Assembly: GCA_017853175.1 (NCBI GenBank)
Contig: JAFMKA010000001.1
Span: 84,576-148,575, forward strand
Direction of reading: 5' to 3'
Source: Steroidobacteraceae bacterium
GTDB lineage: Bacteria; Pseudomonadota; Gammaproteobacteria; Steroidobacterales; Steroidobacteraceae
Length of the DNA: 64,000 bases
This document shows positions 47,049-54,773 of the stretch, piece by piece. The notes under the pieces were generated by a model that was given only the letters and a program-made list of their open reading frames with translations, did no database searches and was not told where the DNA came from. Made by a program: the position numbers and the translations under genes. Position 1 is the stretch's first letter. Each line of letters opens with the position of its first letter.

Positions 47049-47212
47049 TTTTATTTCAACTAAATCAATAAGTTACAAGCATTCCACCCGAGCGTTACCC
47101 GGCAAACGGATACCGCCCCCTTATTGATCTGCAACCAACGTGCCATACGGATTTTCGGCAGTGCTGCGAGCGCGCGCTCAAGCCTGGGTTCGACGGGCCG
47201 ACTCTACGAGAC
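47049..47212. promoter_or_regulatory. Divergent region between flhA and the FlgP-like gene
   Basis: 164 bp, no gene. It carries the sigma-54 promoter of flhA (47130-47145, minus) and, on the plus side, the leader of the FlgP-like gene. No sigma-28 or second sigma-54 element for the plus-strand gene was recognised. Confidence 0.5.
47130..47145 (-). promoter_or_regulatory. Sigma-54 (RpoN) promoter of flhA
   Basis: TGGCACG-N4-TTGCA on the minus strand matches the RpoN consensus TGGCACG-N4-TTGCW with the invariant GG and GC ten bases apart. The start point would be about 70 nt before the flhA ATG. Control by a FleQ-type activator is expected from polar-flagellum systems; no such gene is in the window. 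Confidence 0.75.
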
Positions 47213-47794
47213 GTGAGCAGTCGTATCGCACCAATACTGACCGTCTCAGCCGCGCTCGTCATGAGCGGCTGTGCGTCCCTGTCCGTAAAGGACCCTTTGG
47301 CACCACCAGAGCGTCCCGTCCGCGTGAGCGTGACGAACGGAAAGTCGTGGGAGCGTTTCACGCCTCGATCGGTGCTCTTGCACCGACGCGGCGCGGGTCG
47401 CCAGGACATCACCGTCGCGACGGTGACACCGCTTGAAGAGCCTGCCTCGATCGAGCGTCACGCACCCGCTCAAGTGCTGACTGACCTTACGGCCTCCGGT
47501 TTCGCATCGATCACCGCTCAGTCGGGCAGTGATGCCGCGCAGCGACGATTGCAAGCCGCTCGAGCAGCCAAGCTCGACGCGTATCGAAATCTTGCCGAGC
47601 AGCTCTATGGCGTCGAGTTCGCCAGTGACTCGGTCGTCGCCGATAGCCGTGTGCGTGAAGATCATATTCGAGTGCGGATCTCGGGTGTGATCGCCGGCGC
47701 TGAAGTCATCATGCTCGAACCGCTGGGCAACGACTCTTACCAAGCGACCGTGCGTCTGCCTGCGGCAAAAGTTGCGGCGCTGACCGGCCGGTAA
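47213..47794 (+). CDS. LPP20-family lipoprotein, FlgP-like
   Basis: 193 residues, GTG start. Lipobox VMSGC (Cys20), then an LPP20-like domain (AARAAKLDAYRNLAEQLYGVEF and IRVRISGVIAGAEVI). FlgP of Vibrio and Campylobacter has this layout and forms the outer-membrane basal disk or H-ring around the flagellar L ring. Its place between the two flagellar operons, next to a FlgT-like gene, supports that role; sequence alone supports only LPP20. Confidence 0.65.
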   Translation: MSSRIAPILTVSAALVMSGCASLSVKDPLAPPERPVRVSVTNGKSWERFTPRSVLLHRRGAGRQDITVATVTPLEEPASIERHAPAQVLTDLTASGFASITAQSGSDAAQRRLQAARAAKLDAYRNLAEQLYGVEFASDSVVADSRVREDHIRVRISGVIAGAEVIMLEPLGNDSYQATVRLPAAKVAALTGR

Positions 47795-47813
47795 GCGGCC
47801 TGGAACTAAAGCC

Positions 47814-48806
47814 GTGAATCACCTCGATACCCGACACTTTCGACGACACGCGGCGGCAACCTTCGGTCTGATCGTTGCACTTCTCGCCACGCCCTCCCCT
47901 GCGCAGCCACGCGACGACCGAATGGCGGATGCCTCGCAGCAGCGTGATGCCGAGAGACTGCAACGCTGCATCGAATCGCAGCTCGCTCCGTGGCAAGTGG
48001 AATCGACCGCGAGCACCGACGGTCGGGTGGGCGACACCGTTCGAGTCACACGTTGGGGCAACGCGCCAAAAGTTGACTGCAGTAATCGTGTTCGCTCGTC
48101 CGAGGAACACTGCCAAAGTCCCGGCGATCTCCAGCGTGTGGTTCGACTCGAATTTGACACGGGTGAAGCGCACCCGGCCTGGTCTGCGAATGATCGTGCT
48201 CGACTCGAGGATTTGATCCCGACGACTCTCGAGAACATCGCAGGCAACGTTCAGCTTCAGTACGGCGATCCGCGAAGCGCCGAGTTTACCGGCGAAATTC
48301 TGCGGGTCCGCCTCGACTATCGAGGCATGTCGGCCTTGCAGCGTGATGTCGATGAGTGGATTCGTGGCCCGCGCGAGTTGCAGGTCACTCTGACGCTCGT
48401 AGACCCCAGCCGCAGGAATCGCGTGCTCGCGGTTCGCACGGTGACGCTGCAACAGAGCCCACAGTTTCGCGAACGCTACGCGTCCACCTCGAGCACACGA
48501 TGGATGCGACAACTGCTCGAGCGTATCGAAGCTACCGCAAACGATGTTCTCGCTCCCGTGGCCTGCGATACACCGTGGCTCGATGTCACGGCCGATCGCG
48601 GCAAGATGTGGCTGAACACGGGGCGTTACACGGGGCTGCACGAAGGTCACTCGGTGTTGCTCGTACCGACGACCGATTCAGCGCTCGCGAGCCGTTGGCC
48701 TATCGCGAGAATCCGTACCCTCGTGAATGGAAGTCGCGCTGAGCTCGAGATCACTCGCGGGTCACGCGACTTATGCGAGCTCGGCTGTCGAGCGATTCTT
48801 CTCTAA
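47814..48806 (+). CDS. FlgT-like periplasmic flagellar protein
   Basis: 330 residues. Signal peptide to about residue 31 (PSPAQ). Middle part (~60-235) has alternating strands and helices with four Cys; the C-terminus (PWLDVTADRGKMWLNTGRYTGLHEGHSVLLV … ELEITRG) resembles the FlgT C-terminal domain, a small beta barrel with the phrase N-x-G-x-x-x-G-L-x-x-G. FlgT is the H-ring core protein in Vibrio. Starts 19 bp after the FlgP-like gene, so one operon. The assignment is moderate. Confidence 0.55.
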   Translation: MNHLDTRHFRRHAAATFGLIVALLATPSPAQPRDDRMADASQQRDAERLQRCIESQLAPWQVESTASTDGRVGDTVRVTRWGNAPKVDCSNRVRSSEEHCQSPGDLQRVVRLEFDTGEAHPAWSANDRARLEDLIPTTLENIAGNVQLQYGDPRSAEFTGEILRVRLDYRGMSALQRDVDEWIRGPRELQVTLTLVDPSRRNRVLAVRTVTLQQSPQFRERYASTSSTRWMRQLLERIEATANDVLAPVACDTPWLDVTADRGKMWLNTGRYTGLHEGHSVLLVPTTDSALASRWPIARIRTLVNGSRAELEITRGSRDLCELGCRAILL

Positions 48807-48807
48807 G

Positions 48808-49656
48808 TTAGCCACCCTGCTTTCGGATCGCCGGCACTCCGGACTGCAGTTCGCTACCGCGACGCTCGATGAGATCGCGAAGCGAAGCGATTTCTTTCTT
48901 TAAGCGTTCGAGTTCTGCAACCGTCGCCTTCAGATCTTTGGCCTGCGCATCGGAGAGCACGGCTACCGCGCGTTCTTTAGCAGGCTTTTTGTCAGAGTCA
49001 CCCTGCTTCTCGAGCGCCGCAAAACGCGCATCGATACGTGCGATGCCGCTTTCTAATCCACTGATCGATTTCTCGAGTTGAGCGAGGCGTTTTGACTCCT
49101 CGCTTTGGCGTGCCGCACCGGCTCGCGGGGCTTCGGCAACGGCGCCGCGCAGCGAGGCGAGCATCTCGTTCAATCGCCGAACCTCCAGTTGCTGCAGCGC
49201 GAGGCGATCCGTTTTGACTTGCTCACGGAGCGTCACCACTGCACGCTGGGTCGTGTCGTCGGCGATCTTCTGAAACTTCTCGAGATTAGATTCGAGCGTG
49301 GAGAGCTCTTTGAGCGTCTTCTCGACTTTTTCGAGGTTCTCCGCTTGTACTAAGATCGCGGCATCCAGTGCAGCCGAGCGTTCGTTGAGTTTTGAAAACA
49401 CCATCGCAACGACGACGGCCATCACGACACCCACGCTCAACATGATTGCGCCGAAGATCGCCGGAGCATTGCGAACCGCTCGCGTGGTCTCGAGATTGGT
49501 CTCGACCACATGAGATAGCCGAGAAATCGCCTCATGTGTCGACTGGGCGCTGTCGTTGGCAGCGTCTGCCGCATCGAGCACGAGCGAAGTCAGTGTCTCG
49601 AGAGGGCTATCGCTCGCGGCGTTCTGGGGGTTCTTGACCTCAGGCTGTTCACTCAT
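48808..49656 (-). CDS. Membrane-anchored coiled-coil protein, end of flagellar operon
   Basis: 282 residues from the ATG preceded by GGAGATCAGTCAA; an ATG five codons upstream is possible. Residues 1-65 are polar, a membrane helix covers about 66-87 (APAIFGAIMLSVGVVMAVVV), and the rest is almost all coiled coil (about 90-135 and 150-270) with heptads. No domain recognised. Convergent with the FlgT-like gene, 1 bp between stops. It belongs to the same run of genes as flhB. Confidence 0.7.
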   Translation of the reverse strand: MSEQPEVKNPQNAASDSPLETLTSLVLDAADAANDSAQSTHEAISRLSHVVETNLETTRAVRNAPAIFGAIMLSVGVVMAVVVAMVFSKLNERSAALDAAILVQAENLEKVEKTLKELSTLESNLEKFQKIADDTTQRAVVTLREQVKTDRLALQQLEVRRLNEMLASLRGAVAEAPRAGAARQSEESKRLAQLEKSISGLESGIARIDARFAALEKQGDSDKKPAKERAVAVLSDAQAKDLKATVAELERLKKEIASLRDLIERRGSELQSGVPAIRKQGG

Positions 49657-49698
49657 TTGACTGATCTCCATGACGACGGCGTGAAGACATCACGCCGA

Positions 49699-50181
49699 TC
49701 ATTTTCCGTTCTCGCCACGAAGCCGCCGCGTACGGGCGACCGTGGCATTGATTCTTTCGCGCAGGCTATCGGAGAAGGTCATCGCTTCAGCAATGCGATT
49801 GACTTCTGCAAGCATGGCCTCGGCTTTCTGATGCGCTTCCTCGATCTGCGACTGACGCTGTTCCACCGACTGCACTAAGGCGTCCACTTTGGCTGCGGAG
49901 GCTTCAAGACTCTCGAGTGTCTCATCAACTTTCGCCCTGGGATCGACCTCTTCCTCTATGGGCGCGCGCGTGATGGGCGTCAGACCCGAATCGACATCGA
50001 CCACGTCTTGCGCCGTATGAAAGTCTTCGGCGCCGCGCTCGACGGCCACATCAGAGACCGCAGAGTTAGTTCCCGAGTTCAGTCGCTGGACGGGCATATC
50101 ACCGGACTTAAATACTCCCGTGACTTCTCCATGCGCTGCGCCCGAATCGCTATGGTCCATGTCTGTCGGCAACTTCGTCAT
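49699..50181 (-). CDS. Acidic coiled-coil protein in the flagellar operon
   Basis: 160 residues, no signal peptide or membrane helix. The N-terminal half is acidic and probably disordered; residues ~85-140 form a coiled coil (ETLESLEASAAKVDALVQSV, QIEEAHQKAEAMLAEVNRIA) and the end is basic (ARTRRLRGENGK). A GGAGGAT ribosome site overlaps the end of the preceding gene, 4 bp away. Family unknown. Confidence 0.65.
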   Translation of the reverse strand: MTKLPTDMDHSDSGAAHGEVTGVFKSGDMPVQRLNSGTNSAVSDVAVERGAEDFHTAQDVVDVDSGLTPITRAPIEEEVDPRAKVDETLESLEASAAKVDALVQSVEQRQSQIEEAHQKAEAMLAEVNRIAEAMTFSDSLRERINATVARTRRLRGENGK

Positions 50182-50185
50182 GGCT

Positions 50186-51199
50186 TCATCCTCCAGTCTT
50201 GCGCTTGGGTGCTACAGCGGCGCGCGCCACAGCTGGCTCCACACGACACGCGCCGAGTCGCCACACTTGGGTACGTGCAGCAGCCGCAGCCGATTCACTC
50301 GCGAACGGCCCGACCTGCAGACGGAACCGGCCGGACTCATTAGTCACACGCGTCGGCGTGGTACGGCCGATACGCGCGATCAGAACGTCGACGGACTCAC
50401 GATCGCCGTGAAGACCGCAGTCGTAAACCAACGACGACGATTTCGAGGGCGTCAAGAAGGCGCTTTGTACCGCATAGCCGATTAACAAGACGGCTACGAC
50501 GGCCGCGACGGCCTTGACGGGCATGGTCAGCCAACGACGTGGCGACGTCACATCAAATCCGCGAGTCTCCGCTCTCTCGCGCGCGAGCTCCGCAAGTACA
50601 TCGGGTATCGCGGCCGCGGTCGGCGCTGCGACCTTTGGTGTTGCAACCGCGGGTGTTGCAACCGCTGGCGTAGCGACCGGAGGCGGCATCGGCACCGACG
50701 GAATAACCGGTGCGTCCATGTCGGCGGAAAGCTCGATTTCACTTTCGCCCAAGCCGTCGATATCCCAGATCATCGCGAGGTCGGTGACCTCGGAGATCGG
50801 CAGTCGCTGCAGACCCGCTCGCGTGCATCGTGCAAGCAGTAGCGTTCTGAAGGGACTACCGCGAAGTCCTTGAACGATTCGGCGCAAGGATGCCGCTTCG
50901 ACAGACGATAGCGACTCCGCATCATCGATGATCAAAAGATGTGGGGGATTTTGTTTGCCGCTCGCCAACAATGACTCGAGCGGAATTTCCGCCAGCAGCC
51001 GATTGGCCGACTGAAGCAAAGATTCGGCATCGCCGGGCGCATGAAACTCGACTCGGGCTCCGCCCTGACGTAAATCACGAACGAAATCTCGCGCACTCGC
51101 AGAGAGCGACTCACTCGATGCCGAGCAGAGCAGCAGAAGCGGTGGCGTGCCGCTCAGCACGCACTCGCGCGCTACGGCTGCGTTATCAGTTGCCGTCAT
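50186..51199 (-). CDS. SPOR-domain membrane protein with decayed ATPase-like domain
   Basis: 337 residues. N-terminal part (1-160) folds like an AAA/MshM-type domain: Walker-B-like HLLIIDDAESLS at 87-98 and LLLARCTRAGLQRLP, but the P-loop position reads LLLLCSASSES, without Gly-Lys-Ser/Thr, so nucleotide binding is doubtful. A Pro/Ala linker with short repeats (PAVAT) leads to a membrane helix (226-248) and a C-terminal SPOR domain (258-322, FRLQVGPFASESAAAAA). SPOR binds denuded peptidoglycan at division or pole sites. Similar in layout to DamX of vibrios. Its ATG overlaps the flhB stop. Confidence 0.75.
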   Translation of the reverse strand: MTATDNAAVARECVLSGTPPLLLLCSASSESLSASARDFVRDLRQGGARVEFHAPGDAESLLQSANRLLAEIPLESLLASGKQNPPHLLIIDDAESLSSVEAASLRRIVQGLRGSPFRTLLLARCTRAGLQRLPISEVTDLAMIWDIDGLGESEIELSADMDAPVIPSVPMPPPVATPAVATPAVATPKVAAPTAAAIPDVLAELARERAETRGFDVTSPRRWLTMPVKAVAAVVAVLLIGYAVQSAFLTPSKSSSLVYDCGLHGDRESVDVLIARIGRTTPTRVTNESGRFRLQVGPFASESAAAAARTQVWRLGACRVEPAVARAAVAPKRKTGG

Positions 51200-52353
51200 G
51201 GGCCTTTCTCCGTCATCGGTTTACCGAATTCGTCGAACATAAATTCTGGAGCAAGCGTCGTCTTCGGCAGCTCCGGCGTCTCCAGACCCGGCGTCAACGC
51301 GCTGAGTCGGAAGACATACGCGAGGATCGCCGCAACGGCTCGATAGAGCCCCTCGGGAATCGGCGAATCGACTTCGGTCGTAAAGTAAATCGCACGCGCG
51401 AGCGGTGGCGCGGACACGAGCGGCACACCCGCGAGCTTCGCGCGTTCTTTGATCGAGGCGGCAATCTCACCCCGTCCCTTGGCAAGCACCATCGGCACGG
51501 CATTTCGCATTTCGTCGTAGACGAGTGCGACGGCGAACTCGGACGGGTTGACGATCACGACATCGGCATCCTTGACCTTCTCGAGCATCTTGCCGCGACT
51601 GAACTCGCGCTGCTTACGACGAATCTGACGCTTCACCTCGGGTCGTCCCTCGATGTCCTTCATTTCATCGCGCACTTCCTGTTTCGTCATTCGCAGTCGA
51701 CGCAGGTAGCTCCAACGCTGATAGGGCACATCGAGTAAGGCGATTGCCGCCGCCGCCGCACTCACTAGCGTAAAGGTGATCAGCGCGAGCCAGGCGCCGT
51801 CGGCGATCATCGGTTCGAGCGCATCGCGCGACATCGCGAGCATCTCGGTACGTCGCGACCAGAGAACTGCGCCGAGCACGGCAGCGATCACCAGAAATTT
51901 CAGTAAATTTCGAAGCAGCCCCATCCAGGCTTGAGCGCCGAATATGCGCTTGAGGCCACTCAACGGATTGAGCTTGCTCAATTTGGGCGCAGCCGCTTTG
52001 CCTGAAAAGTTGAAGCCGCCATTTAATGCGGCAGCGATGAGCACCACGACGATCGAGGTGACGAAAATCCATCGCACTGCCCAGAAGCCCTCGATCAAAC
52101 GAGAACCCATGAGCATCGGCAGATCTTCCGGATTTTCAATTTGATCACGGGAGAACGTGAGGCCCGATTTCAACAAAGTCGAAAATCCGCTGATGATTTC
52201 CCCACCGAGAAAAATCACCAGTAGGCAGATCACGAGCACTTCGACCGCGCCACCGAAGTCGGGTGAACGGGGAAGCTCGCCGCGCTCACGGGCCTGCGTG
52301 AGCTTCCGCGCGGTAGGTTCTTCTGTTTTTTCTTCGCCTTGCTCTTCGGCCAT
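51196..52353 (-). CDS. flhB: Flagellar export switch protein FlhB
   Basis: 385 residues. Four membrane helices (near 33-55, 90-110, 148-165, 187-207) and a cytosolic domain. The cleavage site is N269-P270-S271-E272 in VIVNPSEFAVALVYDE, at exactly the Salmonella position, where N-P-T-H is normal; Asn and Pro needed for cyclisation are kept. FlhB controls the switch from rod/hook to filament substrates together with FliK. 3 bp after fliR. Confidence 0.95.
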   Translation of the reverse strand: MAEEQGEEKTEEPTARKLTQARERGELPRSPDFGGAVEVLVICLLVIFLGGEIISGFSTLLKSGLTFSRDQIENPEDLPMLMGSRLIEGFWAVRWIFVTSIVVVLIAAALNGGFNFSGKAAAPKLSKLNPLSGLKRIFGAQAWMGLLRNLLKFLVIAAVLGAVLWSRRTEMLAMSRDALEPMIADGAWLALITFTLVSAAAAAIALLDVPYQRWSYLRRLRMTKQEVRDEMKDIEGRPEVKRQIRRKQREFSRGKMLEKVKDADVVIVNPSEFAVALVYDEMRNAVPMVLAKGRGEIAASIKERAKLAGVPLVSAPPLARAIYFTTEVDSPIPEGLYRAVAAILAYVFRLSALTPGLETPELPKTTLAPEFMFDEFGKPMTEKGP

Positions 52354-52356
52354 GAC

Positions 52357-53133
52357 TCAGGCCTCCCCGAGTAGCCGAGGGCGAATGTACGCTCCGGCCT
52401 GCTGCCACAGCTCGACGATGCGCTCGGCGATCGCCGGCATGAGTACGAACAGTAGCCCGAATCCCACCAAAAGGCTCACGGCAAAGCCCACGGCGAAAAC
52501 GTTCAGAGAGGGTGTCGCGCGTGACAACGCGCCGACACCGAGATTGACGGCCAGGAGCGCAAGTAGCAACGGCGCTGCGAGCAACGCCGCTCCCTTGAAG
52601 ATGATGATCGAAAATTCGAGTAGCGAAGGGATGTCGACGAGTCTGAACTCGCCGGGCGGCATGGCACGCACGCTCTCGGTGATCATGCTGATCATGATCG
52701 TGTGCCCACCGGCCGTCAGAAACACCAACAACGCGAGCAAGTTGAGAAACTGCGACAAAATCGGCGTCGATCCGAGTGTCGGGTCAAAGGACTGCGCAAA
52801 GCTGATGCCGACCGACATCGAGATCTGTTCGCCCGCGGTCACGACGGCGGCATTGACGAACTGCAGGGCGAGCCCCATCGACACTCCGATCAGCGCCTCG
52901 CTCAATACCAACAAAAGATTCGGCTCGCCGTAAGGGAGCCCGGGATTAGAAAGCGATGACGGAAACACCGGCATGACCACCATGCACAGCACCGCCGAGT
53001 AGATCACCCGAATTCGCCCGGTACCGGCTGACTGACTGAAAATCGGCGCAACCAAAAAGAACGCCGTCAGCCGCGTCAGCGGCAGCAGCATCGACTGCAG
53101 CCAGTTCAGGGTGAGTACACCGAGGTCGAGCAT
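52357..53133 (-). CDS. fliR: Flagellar export protein FliR
   Basis: 258 residues, five to six hydrophobic segments, with the family phrases LTRLTAFFLVAPIF near the N-terminus and ALQFVNAAVVTAGEQISMSVGISFAQSFDP centrally. Component of the FliPQR export gate core. Start follows fliQ stop by 4 bp. Confidence 0.95.
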   Translation of the reverse strand: MLDLGVLTLNWLQSMLLPLTRLTAFFLVAPIFSQSAGTGRIRVIYSAVLCMVVMPVFPSSLSNPGLPYGEPNLLLVLSEALIGVSMGLALQFVNAAVVTAGEQISMSVGISFAQSFDPTLGSTPILSQFLNLLALLVFLTAGGHTIMISMITESVRAMPPGEFRLVDIPSLLEFSIIIFKGAALLAAPLLLALLAVNLGVGALSRATPSLNVFAVGFAVSLLVGFGLLFVLMPAIAERIVELWQQAGAYIRPRLLGEA

Positions 53134-53137
53134 GGCA

Positions 53138-53407
53138 TCAGAGCCCGACGTCCGGGATTCGCTCGAATATCCGTCGGGCGAAATCGATCAACAACTGAAG
53201 CTGCCATCCGCCGATCAGCAAAGTGAGCAACATGACCGCGATCAGTTTCGGTAGAAAACTCAACGTCATTTCGTTGATGGACGTCGCCGCCTGAAAGATG
53301 CCGACGACCACACCCACGAGTAGCACGGTGACCAGGATGGGACCTGCGACGAGCCCGCCGACCCACATGGCTTCACGAACCAGATCGACGACGCCAGTCT
53401 CGTTCAT
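53138..53407 (-). CDS. fliQ: Flagellar export protein FliQ
   Basis: 89 residues, two membrane helices (about 17-38 and 52-72). GPILVTVLLVGVVVGIFQAATSINEMTLSF is the family signature, spread over helix one and the loop. Part of the FliPQR gate. Overlaps fliP by 4 bp. Confidence 0.95.
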   Translation of the reverse strand: MNETGVVDLVREAMWVGGLVAGPILVTVLLVGVVVGIFQAATSINEMTLSFLPKLIAVMLLTLLIGGWQLQLLIDFARRIFERIPDVGL

Positions 53408-54174
53408 GGTAGCGGGGCTGCGAAGCTCGCAGCGAGTGATCCGAGAATTAACGCCCAGCCGTCCACTAAGACGAACAGCAGGAACTTGAAAGGCAGTGCG
53501 ATCATGACCGGCGACACCATCATCATGCCCATCGACATGAGGACGCTCGCGACGACGAGGTCGATGACGAGAAACGGTATGTAGATGAGAAAGCCGATCG
53601 TAAAGGCCGTACGAAGCTCACTCGTCAAAAACGACGGTAACAACACACTGAGGGGTGTATCGAGCGGCGCCTTCACCGGCGGCGTCTTCGCGAGGTCCAT
53701 GAAGAGTTTGAGATCCGACTCGCGGGTTTGAGCGAGCATGAATTTCTTCATTGGATCGACGGCGCGCTCGAGTGCCGTCTCAAAAGGAATGCTCTCGGCG
53801 ACATAGGGTTGCAACGCGACACGCTGCACTTCGTCCAGCGTCGGGGCCATCACGAAAAAGGTCAGAAACAGCGCAAGGCCGACGATAACTTGGTTCGGAG
53901 GCGTCTGCGCCGTTCCGAGAGCCTGACGTAAGAGACCGAGGACGATGACGATACGCGTGAAGGCCGTCATCGAGAGGATGATCGCCGGCAGCAACGTCAG
54001 CAGCGTCATCAACCCGAGCGCTTGTAGCGTCAAGCTGTAGGCCTGACCTCCGCCCGCGATCGGCTTTGTACGCAGTAATTCGATGGCGGTTGCATCCTGA
54101 GCCAGAGCGACCGGCGCCGCAACGCAGAACATCACCGTCAAGAGCGGCCACGCGAACCTCGTGAACGATTTCAC
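53404..54174 (-). CDS. fliP: Flagellar export protein FliP
   Basis: 256 residues. Cleavable signal peptide (ending VALAQ, about 26), then helices with TRIVIVLGLLRQALGTAQTPPNQV, LALFLTFFVMAPTL and the C-terminal SVLMSMGMMMVSPVMIALPFKFLLFV region split over two helices: the FliP signatures. Core of the export gate. Overlaps fliO by 4 bp. Confidence 0.96.
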   Translation of the reverse strand: MKSFTRFAWPLLTVMFCVAAPVALAQDATAIELLRTKPIAGGGQAYSLTLQALGLMTLLTLLPAIILSMTAFTRIVIVLGLLRQALGTAQTPPNQVIVGLALFLTFFVMAPTLDEVQRVALQPYVAESIPFETALERAVDPMKKFMLAQTRESDLKLFMDLAKTPPVKAPLDTPLSVLLPSFLTSELRTAFTIGFLIYIPFLVIDLVVASVLMSMGMMMVSPVMIALPFKFLLFVLVDGWALILGSLAASFAAPLP

Positions 54175-54443
54175 GAACGAGGCTCCTGTTCACTAGAGTC
54201 GTCGGCGTCTGCGGTGGCGATTTTTGAAATCGAACTCGGTGTCACACCGAGCAAATGATCTTGCCCGGCAAAACGAACGACGACCAACTTCTCGCGCGTA
54301 CCCAGTGACGCATGAGCGGTGATGCTAAGCGTGCTGCGCGAGGCGCCCTGAGTGCCGAAGCGGAAACGCCGCAGCATCCAGATGGCGAGCGCCAACAAAC
54401 CGCCGACGAGCAGCAAAGCGCTGATGTAACGAATAGGATCCAT
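54171..54443 (-). CDS. fliO: Flagellar protein FliO
   Basis: 90 residues. One membrane helix (about 6-25) and a short cytosolic FliO domain (LSITAHASLGTREKLVVVRFAGQDHLLGVTPSSI). Chaperone for FliP assembly. Short for the family because N- and C-terminal extensions are absent. Confidence 0.88.
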   Translation of the reverse strand: MDPIRYISALLLVGGLLALAIWMLRRFRFGTQGASRSTLSITAHASLGTREKLVVVRFAGQDHLLGVTPSSISKIATADADDSSEQEPRS

Positions 54444-54461
54444 CTGCGAATGATCTCGATC

Positions 54462-54773
54462 TTAAAGATGCTTGACGCGGTCTTCCGGATCGACCACCTG
54501 AGTCAATCGGATTCCGTAGCGTTCGTTGACCAACACCACTTCGCCACGAGCGATGACGGTGTTGTTGACACAGACATCGAGCGGCTCACCGGCCACGCGA
54601 TCGAGCTCGACCACGCTGCCCTGCCCGAGACGCAGCAGGTCGCGGATACGAAGCAATGAGCGCCCGACCTCAACCGAAACACTCACCGCGACGTTCTGGA
54701 TCAACTCCAGCTGAACTGCAGACTCCGCTCCGCCGTCACCCTTCGAAATATTGTTTGTCGCTGACTCGTTCAT
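54462..54773 (-). CDS. fliN: Flagellar motor switch protein FliN
   Basis: 103 residues: a ~20-residue polar start, then one SpoA domain (VAVSVSVEVGRSLLRIRDLL, GSVVELDRVAGEPLDVCVNN, ARGEVVLVNERYGIRLTQVV). C-ring protein with FliM. Overlaps fliM by 4 bp. Confidence 0.95.
   Translation of the reverse strand: MNESATNNISKGDGGAESAVQLELIQNVAVSVSVEVGRSLLRIRDLLRLGQGSVVELDRVAGEPLDVCVNNTVIARGEVVLVNERYGIRLTQVVDPEDRVKHL

Noticed and set aside
50636-50690. Short repeats that could be read as a small array (15-bp units, gttgcaaccgc type)
   Set aside because: Units are in frame and encode the Pro/Ala/Val/Thr linker of the SPOR protein; there are no unique spacers, so not CRISPR.
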